From CAMCXE01 sp046347475 (GTDB lineage Bacteria > Pseudomonadota > Gammaproteobacteria > Pseudomonadales > Cellvibrionaceae), in the NCBI GenBank assembly GCA_046347475.1, contig JAXMGD010000001.1:124001-188000 (forward strand): a stretch of 64,000 nt of DNA, in the 5' to 3' direction. Positions 43,670-52,077 of this stretch are shown piece by piece. A program made the translations under genes and the position numbers. The notes beneath the pieces were generated by a model. It searched no databases. It had not been told where the DNA came from and was given only the letters and a program-made list of their open reading frames with translations. Every line of letters starts with the position of its first letter. Position 1 is the stretch's first letter.

Positions 43670-45766
43670 ATGACTGACTTATCAACCTACCGAAACATAG
43701 GTATCTTCGCCCACGTAGATGCCGGCAAGACCACAACTACCGAGCGCATCCTTAAGCTGACCGGTAGAATCCACAAAATTGGTGAGGTTCACGAAGGTGA
43801 ATCCACTACCGACTTCATGGAACAAGAAGCCGAGCGCGGTATTACCATTCAGTCAGCCGCAGTAAGCTGTTTCTGGAAAGGCACCCGCTTTAACGTTATC
43901 GACACCCCGGGCCACGTTGACTTCACCGTTGAAGTGTACCGTTCATTAAAAGTACTGGACGGCGGTATCGGCGTATTCTGTGGCTCCGGCGGTGTAGAGC
44001 CGCAATCAGAGACCAACTGGCGCTATGCCAACGACTCTAAAGTGTCCCGTTTGATCTTCGTAAACAAACTGGATCGCATCGGTGCTGACTTCCTGCGCGT
44101 AACTGAGCAGGTGAAAAAAGTCCTCGGCGCCAAGCCTTTAATCATGACCTTACCCATCGGCCGCGAAGACACCTTCGTAGGTGTAGTAGACCTGTTAAAC
44201 CGCAAAGCCTACGTATGGGATGAGTCTGGCCAACCCGAAAACTACAGCATTCAAGATATTCCAGCTGACATGCTGGACGATGTCGAAATGTACCGCGACC
44301 AACTGGTGGAAACCGCCGTTGAAATGGACGATGACCTGATGATGGCGTACATGGAGGGCGAGCAGCCTTCTATCGACGACATCAAGCGCTGCATCCGCAA
44401 GGGTACCCGTGAACTGGCCTTCTTCCCCACTTACTGTGGTTCAGCCTTTAAAAACAAGGGTATGCAATTACTGCTCGACGCAGTTGTGGACTATTTGCCT
44501 GCTCCACACGAAGTTAACCCACAGCCGCTCACCGACGCTGAAGGTAACCCCAATGGCCAGTACGCCATCGTGTCTGCCGACGAGCCTTTCCGCGCCCTGG
44601 CTTTTAAAATCATGGACGACCGTTTCGGCGCCCTGACCTTCGTGCGTATTTACTCCGGTAAATTGGCCAAAGGCGACACCATTTTGAACTCCGCTACCGG
44701 TAAAACCGAGCGTGTAGGCCGTATGGTGGAAATGCAAGCCAACGAGCGCAATGAATTAAGCAGTGCCGAAGCGGGCGATATCATCGCTATTGTGGGCATG
44801 AAAAACGTGCAAACCGGCCACACCCTGTGTGACCCGAAAAACGAATGTACCCTGGAAGCCATGGTGTTTCCAGAGCCGGTAATCTCCATCGCCGTTGCCC
44901 CTAAAGACAAGGGTTCAACCGAGAAAATGGGTATCGCTATCGGCAAAATGGTGGCCGAAGACCCCACCTTCCGCGTGGAAACCGACCAAGAAACCGGCGA
45001 AACCATTCTCAAAGGTATGGGCGAGCTGCACTTGGATATTAAAGTGGACGTTCTTAAGCGTACCTATGGCGTGGAACTGGTAGTCGGCCAACCGCAAGTG
45101 GCTTACCGCGAAACTATTACCCGCGAAGTAGAAGACAGCTACACCCACAAGAAACAATCCGGTGGTTCGGGTCAATACGGTAAGATCGACTACCGCATCC
45201 GCCCAGGCGAAGCCAATACAGGCTTTATCTTCAAGACTTCCGTTGTGGGTGGTAGCGTTCCGAAGGAATTCTTCCCCGCCATTGAAAAAGGCTTTAAGTC
45301 CATGATGGACACAGGCCCCTTGGCTGGCTTCCCTGTGTTGGATGTGGAAATTGAATTGATCGACGGTGGCTTCCACGCCGTGGACTCCTCGGCCATTGCG
45401 TTCGAAATCGCCGCCAAAAGCGCCTTCCGTCAATCCATGCCCAAAGCGGGCCCACAGCTGCTAGAACCCATCATGAAAGTGGATGTGTACAGCCCAGAAG
45501 ACAACGTAGGTGACGTAATCGGTGACCTTAACCGTCGTCGCGGCATGATCACCAGCCAAGAAGCCAACGTCACAGGCGTGCGTATCAAGGCCAACGTACC
45601 TCTGGCCGATATGTTTGGATACATCAGCACCCTACGCACCATGACCTCTGGTCGCGGTCAGTTCTCCATGGAGTTCTCACACTACTCTCCATGTCCGAAC
45701 AACGTAGCCGATGCGGTTATCGCCAAAGAAAAAGAGAAAAAAGCTGCTGCCGCTAAGAACAAGTAA
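43670..45766 (+). CDS. fusA: Elongation factor G, stand-alone EF-G2 type
   Basis: A 698-residue translational GTPase for ribosome translocation or recycling. G1 is AHVDAGKTTTT, switch I EAERGITIQSAA, G3 DTPGHVDFT, G4 VNKLDRIGAD, followed by EF-G domains II-V ending GRGQFSMEFSHYSPCPNNV. The YRNIGIFAHVDAGK opening and GITIQSAAVSCFW switch resemble the second EF-G (fusA2/fusB) of pseudomonads and vibrios rather than the str-operon copy. It is far from rpsL-rpsG and stands alone with its own terminator. The ATG at 43670 follows GAGAG; the frame opens 27 codons earlier. Confidence 0.93.
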   Translation: MTDLSTYRNIGIFAHVDAGKTTTTERILKLTGRIHKIGEVHEGESTTDFMEQEAERGITIQSAAVSCFWKGTRFNVIDTPGHVDFTVEVYRSLKVLDGGIGVFCGSGGVEPQSETNWRYANDSKVSRLIFVNKLDRIGADFLRVTEQVKKVLGAKPLIMTLPIGREDTFVGVVDLLNRKAYVWDESGQPENYSIQDIPADMLDDVEMYRDQLVETAVEMDDDLMMAYMEGEQPSIDDIKRCIRKGTRELAFFPTYCGSAFKNKGMQLLLDAVVDYLPAPHEVNPQPLTDAEGNPNGQYAIVSADEPFRALAFKIMDDRFGALTFVRIYSGKLAKGDTILNSATGKTERVGRMVEMQANERNELSSAEAGDIIAIVGMKNVQTGHTLCDPKNECTLEAMVFPEPVISIAVAPKDKGSTEKMGIAIGKMVAEDPTFRVETDQETGETILKGMGELHLDIKVDVLKRTYGVELVVGQPQVAYRETITREVEDSYTHKKQSGGSGQYGKIDYRIRPGEANTGFIFKTSVVGGSVPKEFFPAIEKGFKSMMDTGPLAGFPVLDVEIELIDGGFHAVDSSAIAFEIAAKSAFRQSMPKAGPQLLEPIMKVDVYSPEDNVGDVIGDLNRRRGMITSQEANVTGVRIKANVPLADMFGYISTLRTMTSGRGQFSMEFSHYSPCPNNVADAVIAKEKEKKAAAAKNK

Positions 45767-45786
45767 TAGCGTCTAAGCTCAACCCG

Positions 45787-45818
45787 GCCCCGTCGTAATC
45801 GCGTCGGGGCTTTTTTTT
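45787..45818 (+). terminator. Rho-independent terminator of fusA2
   Basis: GCCCCG / CGGGGC stem, about 20 bp after the stop, followed by eight T. Confidence 0.93.
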
Positions 45819-45884
45819 GCGTGAAGTTTTTGCGCGAAGTTTTTGCGTGAAGTTTTTGCGCGATATTTTTTGCCTGAATTTTTT
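45819..45884. repeat. 13-bp tandem repeat after the fusA2 terminator
   Basis: Three clean units of GCGYGAAGTTTTT (Y alternates T, C, T) followed by two diverged units (GCGCGATATTTTT and a TGCCTGAATTTTT-like unit). It directly abuts the terminator T-run and ends just before the ribosome-binding region of the zinc-ribbon gene. Confidence 0.85.
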
Positions 45885-45901
45885 AACTGAGAAGCGTGTA
45901 T

Positions 45902-46102
45902 ATGGCCAAGTCAAAATGCCCTCAATGTCAGCATGAAGCGTTCGAGATGGTGGAGCAAGATGATGTAAAGGACGCTAAATTTAAAATTATGTTTATCCAG
46001 TGCGCCGCCTGCGGCACGGTGGTGGGCACGACGGATTTTTATAATATTCCCAGCCTGCTGGAAAAATTGGCGCGCAAGCTGGGTGTTGAGCTGCACGATT
46101 AA
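45902..46102 (+). CDS. Small zinc-ribbon protein
   Basis: A 66-residue protein with two CxxC pairs (CPQCQHEAFE and CAACGTVVGT), the spacing of a zinc ribbon, and a C-terminal helix (SLLEKLARKLGVEL). No known function. The ATG at 45902 follows GAGAAG; a GTG two codons earlier is also in frame. Promoter must lie in or right after the tandem repeat, unless read-through from fusA2 expresses it. Confidence 0.8.
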   Translation: MAKSKCPQCQHEAFEMVEQDDVKDAKFKIMFIQCAACGTVVGTTDFYNIPSLLEKLARKLGVELHD

Positions 46103-46238
46103 GGCTGAGGATTGACTCGGGCGACAGGCTGGTAATCCTTGTCGGCATGGATTTCGCTGCGCGAATGTGAGCCTGCTGGGCGAATTGATTGGGTTTCGAG
46201 GCTGGCGGCCAAAGCGTGTGCTGCACCCCACAGAGTAC

Positions 46239-48092
46239 TTATTTATCCTCGATTTTTTTCACCAGGTTAATAAATTCCCGGCGCAGCTTTATGCGGTAGC
46301 TATTGTTGGCCATTAATTCTTCTAAGATATCCTGCTCAGCCTGCTTCACGCTGGCAATTTGGGTGGGGGTGGCGTTTTTGCTTTGCAAAAGATTTTGGAT
46401 GTTTTTGAAGTTATCAAAAATAACCGTTTTGCAGGTGTTGATCTGCTGGTCGTAGGCATTTTCAATGTCGCGTGCTAGCTGTTTGGCGATGTTGCTGCCG
46501 GCTTCAATTTGTTTTTTTAGCTGCCGGTTGGCGTGGTTGGCCATAATTTTATCAATCACGCGGTCGGCAATACGGGCGATTTTAAGGGCATTTTCCTGCC
46601 CGCCCGTGGCGTTGGGTGGCAGGGTTAATATGCCGCCGATGTATTGGAATTGAAAATGCAGTTGCCCGCTGCTGCGATCAAACGTGGACTCGTTGGGCCT
46701 AAGCCCGGTCATGCTGTTTTTTTGCTTCACATTTAAACTGCCGTTGGCACACATTTCAATGCGGCGATTTTTGTGTGTAATCAGCAGTACTGGGTTGTGT
46801 TGTTGATCCAAATAATATTGGTAAATCAGTAGCGATAAATCCTCCAGCGAATCCGCCGCAATCGCTTCTTGAATAAATGCCAGCTCATTTTTTTGCTGCG
46901 AGGCTTCGGTGGCGGCGGGTTTTATGCCGTCAGTTATGGCCTCAAGCTGGGCTTTTAAGGCTTCGTTTTGCGCTGCCTCTTCAAATTGTTTTACGCTGTT
47001 AAAGCGCTCGCGCAACTCGCCTAATTCCTGCTCTAGCATTTCAATACAGGTTTCCGCCTGTGCCAGGTTGCGCTGTAATTGTGCCAATTGTTCGGTGTAG
47101 TCCTGGCGCTCCTGGGGGCTGATCGAGGTGTGTTTTTCCAGGGATTCTTGCAGCTCAAAAATGATTTTTTTCTGCGAGCGGATGGTGTTTTTAAGCTTTT
47201 TAATTTCCTGTTCGTTAAATTCAATTAACTGGTCGGCAAGGCTGCTGGCCTCTTCACCCTCATCGCCACCGGCGCCAAAGGGGGAGCGACGACTGCTGTT
47301 GAGTTCGTGTTGCAGCAGGCTGATCTGCATACTTAAACGGTGATTTTCCCGCTCAAATTCCCGGGCTTTTTCCAATAATTGTGCGCTGTTTGTATCGTCT
47401 TCCCAGCGGCTGGACATGAGTTGGTTGTGATTTTTATTGTTGTGGGCGACCTGTTTTAAAAAGTCCGTTTGCTGCAGGGTTTTTTTCTGCACTTCATTGA
47501 GTGCGTAGGCCTTTGCAGCGCGTTGGCGCTGCTGTGGGTCGTCGTGTTGTTTGAGTATGGCCAGCACCCGTTTACCCAGAGCCTGCAGTTCGGCGGCATC
47601 CAGGTGGGCACTATCGGCGCGCTGCAGCAGTGTTTCGATGCATTCGATTATTTCTTCCCGCTCGCGGGGGGATAAGGCAATTGCGTCGGCCGCTTGGTGC
47701 AGGCTGTTGGCTATTTCTTCATGGTGTTCGTGGTCGCCATCCAGGATTTTGAGGAGTTGGGTTAGGTGAGTGACCAGGCCAATGTAATAGTCGCGGCTGT
47801 TGTAGGGGTGGCTCTCCAACATGCGGCTTTCAATTTTTAAGTAGGCATGGCGCATGCGCAGCGCCTTTTTGTTAAGGCCAGGCATGGCCAATAGGGAGGT
47901 ATTTTTTAAGCGCTGGGTTTTGGCATCCTGTTCATTGAGAAAATGGGTGATTATCGTGTGTTTATCGGGGGCGGCTTCGAGGGTTTTTACCTTGCGGTGC
48001 AGGCGCAGCCAATTGAGGCCGCTGACGAGGCTAAAACCTGTCAGTAGGCTAAATACCACAATGCTGACGCCATGCTCCAACAACCAGCTCAT
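46239..48092 (-). CDS. Large coiled-coil protein with one N-terminal membrane anchor
   Basis: A 617-residue protein of unknown family. Residues ~8-28 (GVSIVVFSLLTGFSLVSGL) form one membrane segment, then a helical domain (~35-200), long coiled coils (~235-400, e.g. EQEIKKLKNTIRSQKKIIF, AETCIEMLEQELGELRERF), a compact region (~410-500) with ITHKNRRIEMCANGSL and HFQFQYIGGILTLPP that could be a sensor-like fold, and a C-terminal coiled coil (~510-617). Topology suggests a large cytoplasmic body tethered to the inner membrane. Roles in cell-envelope organisation or signalling are possible; none can be shown. Confidence 0.7.
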   Translation of the reverse strand: MSWLLEHGVSIVVFSLLTGFSLVSGLNWLRLHRKVKTLEAAPDKHTIITHFLNEQDAKTQRLKNTSLLAMPGLNKKALRMRHAYLKIESRMLESHPYNSRDYYIGLVTHLTQLLKILDGDHEHHEEIANSLHQAADAIALSPREREEIIECIETLLQRADSAHLDAAELQALGKRVLAILKQHDDPQQRQRAAKAYALNEVQKKTLQQTDFLKQVAHNNKNHNQLMSSRWEDDTNSAQLLEKAREFERENHRLSMQISLLQHELNSSRRSPFGAGGDEGEEASSLADQLIEFNEQEIKKLKNTIRSQKKIIFELQESLEKHTSISPQERQDYTEQLAQLQRNLAQAETCIEMLEQELGELRERFNSVKQFEEAAQNEALKAQLEAITDGIKPAATEASQQKNELAFIQEAIAADSLEDLSLLIYQYYLDQQHNPVLLITHKNRRIEMCANGSLNVKQKNSMTGLRPNESTFDRSSGQLHFQFQYIGGILTLPPNATGGQENALKIARIADRVIDKIMANHANRQLKKQIEAGSNIAKQLARDIENAYDQQINTCKTVIFDNFKNIQNLLQSKNATPTQIASVKQAEQDILEELMANNSYRIKLRREFINLVKKIEDK

Positions 48093-48250
48093 GGCGGCCT
48101 TGCTAAGGATGTGCCGTTGCGCCCCGGCGCGTTGCTGGGGCGAGGGGATATGAGCATAGGGACTCCGAGTTAAACCCTGCCAATGCCTCAGTGGGCATCT
48201 ATCCCAAGTGTAGTGCAGATTCCCTGTTTACTCCGGCCGTCACCTAAGCC

Positions 48251-48667
48251 CTAAGCCCGCCGCCCGGAGGGCAGCCAGACGGCTTGCGCCCAGTGCCAAA
48301 TATCATCCCATTCCGCGTCCGATTCCCCTGTCGCCGGGGACCAAACCACCACGGCATCTTCCATGTTGATGCAGTAATAGCAGCGGCCGGTTTGGCAAAA
48401 GGGCAATAAATGTCGGGGCAAACCCTGCTCCCAGGCGCTGGCGGCCATGTCGGCCAGATAGGTGTGGGAGTGGGGATCAGCCGCCGTGGCAGGCTCCAAA
48501 CTGCCGATGACCAGGTCGCTCACGGTTAACAAAAAACGACGCAGACTTTTGGGCAGCGAGGTTAGGAGGGCCTCTTCTATGTCCAGCAATTGGTCTTCGT
48601 CGGGTAAATCCAGCGGTACCGGCACCACTTGAGCGGCTGCGCGCAGCTTGTCGATTATCTCTTGCAC
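48251..48667 (-). CDS. SMI1/KNR4 (SUKH) family protein
   Basis: From the GTG at 48665-48667 the product has 138 residues of the SUKH fold: PLDLPDEDQLLDIEEALLTS, LPKSLRRFLLTVSDLVIGSL, DPHSHTYLADMAASAWEQGL, then YYCINMEDAVVVWSP and WHWAQAVWL. This layout is that of a conserved stand-alone pseudomonad family. SUKH proteins include contact-dependent toxin immunity proteins, but no toxin gene is adjacent. The frame opens 39 codons earlier; CAGGA before the chosen GTG and family length favour the short form. Confidence 0.82.
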   Translation of the reverse strand: MQEIIDKLRAAAQVVPVPLDLPDEDQLLDIEEALLTSLPKSLRRFLLTVSDLVIGSLEPATAADPHSHTYLADMAASAWEQGLPRHLLPFCQTGRCYYCINMEDAVVVWSPATGESDAEWDDIWHWAQAVWLPSGRRA

Positions 48668-48824
48668 GGAGTATTCCTGTTGGTTGGTCGTAAATAGTAA
48701 GCGGGCGGGAATGTACCACCTCCAGCGCGCGTTCCTCCACTGGCGGCTAATCGCCCCGCTCAGCCAATCTCCTTGCTTAACCAATCCCCCTGCTTAGCCA
48801 AGCCCTAAAAATTTGTTTTGCATC

Positions 48825-48854
48825 AAATGAGAATTTGTTTCATCTGAATATAAT
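48825..48854 (+). promoter_or_regulatory. Putative Fur box and -10 region upstream of the flavin/haem module
   Basis: TGAGAATTTGTTTCA (48828-48842) matches the 7-1-7 Fur consensus TGATAATNATTATCA at 10 of 14 positions and lies just before a TATAAT (48849-48854). The overlap with the promoter would allow iron-dependent repression of the four genes that follow. Seen by eye only. Confidence 0.4.
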
Positions 48855-48921
48855 ACCCGTATGGTATATTGATTCATCTAGCTTCAATTGTTATTACCGA
48901 TAGTGTCTTGTGGGGGTGTGC

Positions 48922-49809
48922 ATGGGTTTGCGTTCGTTTGGGCTGATGCTGGCTGGGGTAGTTGTGCCCTCCGCAGCGCTGGCCGATGAAAATCTGTTTG
49001 GCTACGTGAAAGGCTCGGAAGTCTTGCCGCAAGGCGCCATGGAGTTTTATCAAATTGTCACCCAGCGCAGTGATAAGGGCAGCGGCCATTACACGGCTTA
49101 TAACACCACCACGGAATTGGAATACGGTGTTACAGACCGGTTTACCTGGGCCGGTGAAATTAAGGGCCAACAAATAGATACCTCAGGCTTATTAATTGAT
49201 GGCTATATGCCAGGCGATGAGCACTACGGCTTGCGTTATGCCGGTCTTGAAACATCGGCAAAATACATTTTTTTAAGCCCAGCTTTAGATGATATTGGCC
49301 TCTCCGCTTTATTCGGTTTGGAGTATTTAACCCTTGATCCTCACTCCGGCCGCAAAAAAGACGCTATTAGTATTTCCCTTGATTTCCAGCTGCAAAAATA
49401 TTTTTTAGAAGGGCAAGTGGTGTGGGTGGCGAATCTCGGCACTGAGGGCACACGGGCCACGCGGGCACCGATTGATAATTTGCCCGAGGATTTTGACTGG
49501 CCGACGGCCATGGAAGTGGAAGTGGAATTTTCCGCGGGTACCGGTGTGAGTTATCGCTTTGCGCCGAGTTGGTTTGTCGGCCTGGAAGCCCTATATGAAA
49601 CTGAATATGAAACAGAAGTCGCCATGGAGCGCCAATCCTTATTTGCAGGCCCAAGCCTGCATTACGGCGGTGAACACTATTGGCTTACGCTCACTTGGAT
49701 GGATCAAATAGAAGGGGGCGGTGAAACCTATGAAGGCCAGCCGGAGGGATTGCATTTAATTGAAAAAACCAAACAGGAATGGCGCTTCAAGGCCGGTTTA
49801 AATTTTTAA
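48922..49809 (+). CDS. DUF6662-like outer-membrane beta-barrel protein
   Basis: A 295-residue exported protein. Signal peptide ends near ALA-DEN (MGLRSFGLMLAGVVVPSAAL). The mature part has alternating aromatic/polar strands (TELEYGVTDRFTWAGEIKGQ, YAGLETSAKYIFL, FEYLTL-type and ALYETEYETEV) and ends in Phe (RFKAGLNF), all typical of outer-membrane barrels. It appears with FMN-binding and ApbE genes downstream, so it may form the outer-membrane part of that electron-transfer system. GGGGG precedes the ATG at 48922. Confidence 0.7.
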   Translation: MGLRSFGLMLAGVVVPSAALADENLFGYVKGSEVLPQGAMEFYQIVTQRSDKGSGHYTAYNTTTELEYGVTDRFTWAGEIKGQQIDTSGLLIDGYMPGDEHYGLRYAGLETSAKYIFLSPALDDIGLSALFGLEYLTLDPHSGRKKDAISISLDFQLQKYFLEGQVVWVANLGTEGTRATRAPIDNLPEDFDWPTAMEVEVEFSAGTGVSYRFAPSWFVGLEALYETEYETEVAMERQSLFAGPSLHYGGEHYWLTLTWMDQIEGGGETYEGQPEGLHLIEKTKQEWRFKAGLNF

Positions 49810-49865
49810 TAAATAGGCTTTTGTTGTCGCGCAGGCTGGAATAATTAACATTAAGAGGTATTGAT

Positions 49866-50414
49866 ATGCGTAATGTGCCGTTTTTAATTATGGCGCCGAC
49901 TTTGGCTGCGACGGTTGTTTCTGGTCATTATGTTTACGCCGAGGATTTTTTAACGGTGCCGCAAGCGCAACAAGCCCTTTTTGCCGATGCCAGTTCGTTT
50001 ACCGAAGCGCCTATAGCCTTAACCGATGATCAGCGCGAGCAGATTAAAAAAATCGCCGGTGTAGGCCAGCGTCAAGCCGTACAAAAAGCCTGGCGCGTGG
50101 AAAAAAACGGTGCATTATTGGGTTGGTTTATGGTGGATGACGTTATCGGCAAACACGATTTTATTACCTATGCAGCGGCGATCTCGGCACAGGGCACGGT
50201 GTTGGGGATTGAAATACTCAGCTACCGGGAAACCCACGGTGGCCAAGTTCGCCAGGCCAATTGGCGGCAGAATTTCAGCGGTAAAACCCTCGCTGATGGA
50301 TTTAAATTAGGTAAGGATATTCCCAATATTAGTGGCGCTACTTTGTCCTGTCGCAACGTCACCGATGGCGTTAAACGGCTGTTAGCGGTACATCAGGTCG
50401 CACTGAAAACCTGA
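49866..50414 (+). CDS. Periplasmic FMN-binding domain protein
   Basis: A 182-residue exported protein; the signal peptide ends near VYA-EDF (~25). The C-terminal FMN-binding domain (~80-175) has ISAQGTVLGIEILSYRETHG and the flavinylation motif SGATLS (156-161), in which Thr159 is the probable covalent FMN attachment point, as in NqrC/RnfG-type domains. The next gene, overlapping by one base, encodes ApbE, the enzyme that makes this bond. It probably carries electrons outside the inner membrane. Confidence 0.88.
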   Translation: MRNVPFLIMAPTLAATVVSGHYVYAEDFLTVPQAQQALFADASSFTEAPIALTDDQREQIKKIAGVGQRQAVQKAWRVEKNGALLGWFMVDDVIGKHDFITYAAAISAQGTVLGIEILSYRETHGGQVRQANWRQNFSGKTLADGFKLGKDIPNISGATLSCRNVTDGVKRLLAVHQVALKT

Positions 50415-51232
50415 TGGCGCTAACAGCTTGTGTCAAACGCATGCGGCCATTGCTCGGCTGTTTTGTTGAAATTGCCCTCCCTTTAGCCCCCGACAGCTCG
50501 GTGTTCGATGAGGCGTTTGCGCGTATTGAACTGATCCAGCGATTATTAAGTTTCCACGCGGTGGATAGCGAGTTAAGCCAATTAAATCGCGCCGAGGGCC
50601 AAGCCTTGGTTTGCCATCCACTCACACTGAATTGTTTGCGCTTGGCCCGTGCGGTGAGCCGGGCGAGCGCAGGTGTATTTAATGTTGCGATGGGCGGGCA
50701 ATTAATTGCTAAGGGTGTATTACCCGGCCAGGACTATAAGGAACGCTACGGCGCCGCATTGCAGCCGGTAGGCTGCTGGCAGGATTTAACCTTGACGCGC
50801 CACACGGCGCGCCTGTGCCCCGGCGTGCTTGTCTGTTTGGATGGCATCGCCAAGGGGTTTGCGGTGGATGCAGCGATTAGCCTCATTCAAGCGGCAGGGG
50901 TTGATCGCGGCTGGATCAATGCCGGGGGTGATCTGCGTGTTTTCGGTGATTTAACCCTGCCGGTTCATATTCTCGATCACCTGGGCCAGGTGCACTACAA
51001 AGGTGGCCTGTGCAATGCCGCCATTGCAACCTCTACAAGCCTTGCCAGCCGGGAATTTCCCGGCTTGTTGTTGGAGGGGACGGGCCGTGAACTACCCCCT
51101 CAAACCCTGTCCGTCATAGCCCGCCGCGCCTGGCGCGCCGATGCGCTCACCAAGGTGGCAGCCGGCACACCTCCCGGCCAGCGCGATGAGTTATTGGGCC
51201 GCTTGGGTGGCCGCTGGGTGCCTTTAACCTAA
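50414..51232 (+). CDS. apbE: FAD:protein FMN transferase (ApbE family)
   Basis: ApbE transfers FMN from FAD to a Ser/Thr of target proteins in the periplasm. The 272-residue protein has MRPLLGCFVEIAL at the start, DSELSQLNRAEGQ, the VCLDGIAKGFAVDAA motif, DRGWINAGGDLRVFG and IATSTSLASREFPG. It lacks a clear signal peptide or lipobox, shorter at the N terminus than typical exported ApbE (~350), so its location is uncertain. Its ATG overlaps the stop of the FMN-binding gene (TGATG); the gene next door is the obvious substrate. Confidence 0.92.
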   Translation: MALTACVKRMRPLLGCFVEIALPLAPDSSVFDEAFARIELIQRLLSFHAVDSELSQLNRAEGQALVCHPLTLNCLRLARAVSRASAGVFNVAMGGQLIAKGVLPGQDYKERYGAALQPVGCWQDLTLTRHTARLCPGVLVCLDGIAKGFAVDAAISLIQAAGVDRGWINAGGDLRVFGDLTLPVHILDHLGQVHYKGGLCNAAIATSTSLASREFPGLLLEGTGRELPPQTLSVIARRAWRADALTKVAAGTPPGQRDELLGRLGGRWVPLT

Positions 51233-51346
51233 TTAAGTGGTGGGGGTTAAATTAAAATGCAGGCGGCACAAGGAGCGATGCCTGGGCGCATAAATACCTG
51301 GGCTCTGGCCCGAGTTTAAATAATTTTTGGCACTGTTTAGGTTTGC

Positions 51347-51784
51347 ATGAAAAAGTCGCGAATGAGTTTATTGCTAAGCTTTAGTGTTTTAGCGCTGTCC
51401 GGTGTGGCACTGGCCGTATGTGCCCCAGGCGAAGATGGGTTGCCCCATCCGCTCAATGGGCGCTTAAGAGAAATTCACGGCTTAGGTGCTTATGTGGGTT
51501 TAATTGTGTTCGGCTATTTTTTGGCGGAGCATGTGCGAAAAAAACTGATTCGATATCGCTTCTCTAAAACTGCGCGGCCCTGGGATGGTTATCTGCATTT
51601 ATGGCTTTGGGTCGCTTTAGTGGCCAGTGGTTTGCTGCTGTATTATCCGCAGGATTTGGGCCTGGATACTCCGCTGAGTGTGGCCAGCGTGCACTGGTAT
51701 TTGGGCGTGTTGTTGTTAGGCGTATTTCCCGTGCATATCGCGCGTAATCTGTGGGCGCGCAAAGGCCATATTAAAAAACGCTAA
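51347..51784 (+). CDS. Four-helix membrane protein, probable b-type cytochrome
   Basis: A 145-residue membrane protein. After a signal/first helix (~7-24) come three helices (~46-62, 82-100, 114-132). His44 and His116 fall on the periplasmic side, His62, His84 and His130 on the cytoplasmic side; the KKLIRYRFSKTAR loop fits positive-inside. Two haem b groups (44/116 and 62/130) are plausible, making it a trans-membrane electron conduit feeding the FMN protein. No family recognised with certainty. 114 bp after apbE, same direction. Confidence 0.65.
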   Translation: MKKSRMSLLLSFSVLALSGVALAVCAPGEDGLPHPLNGRLREIHGLGAYVGLIVFGYFLAEHVRKKLIRYRFSKTARPWDGYLHLWLWVALVASGLLLYYPQDLGLDTPLSVASVHWYLGVLLLGVFPVHIARNLWARKGHIKKR

Positions 51785-51789
51785 TTAAA

Positions 51790-51919
51790 GGATGCTCTGA
51801 CTAATTCCAAATTTTGACTTTTTTCAAAAACGCTCGAGTACCTCCCTGTAGTTCAGGCAAGGGCTCCATGCCCGCGACGGTTTTGAAAAAACCAAAACCC
51901 GGAATTAATCAGAGGCTCC
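51790..51919. repeat. Composite structured element A3/B3
   Basis: 130 bp. Arms 51790-51830 and ~51880-51919 are imperfect inverted copies (GGATGCTCTGACTAATTCC and GGAATTAATCAGAGGCTCC) and belong to family B. The centre (51831-51880) has the family A layout: ACGCTCGAGTAC, TCC loop, TGTAG, then a GGGC-TCCAT-GCCC hairpin and GACGGT. Four-base TAAA on both sides could be a target duplication. It starts 6 bp after the stop codon of the cytochrome-like gene. Confidence 0.75.
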
Positions 51920-51928
51920 TAAAAATTT

Positions 51929-51961
51929 AAAAAGCCAATACCCTAAGGTGTTGGCTTTTTT
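51929..51961. terminator. Bidirectional terminator before ompW
   Basis: AAAAAGCCAA / TTGGCTTTTT with a loop around TACCCTAAGGTG, between convergent genes. Confidence 0.9.
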
Positions 51962-52077
51962 GTGCGTAAGACCCATCCGGCGAGCATCGATACGCTCGAT
52001 GTTTGGTTACACTCGATGTGTGGATGCACTCGAAGTTTAAACCGCAATTTTAATAATGGCGGTCAATCACCTGCAGA

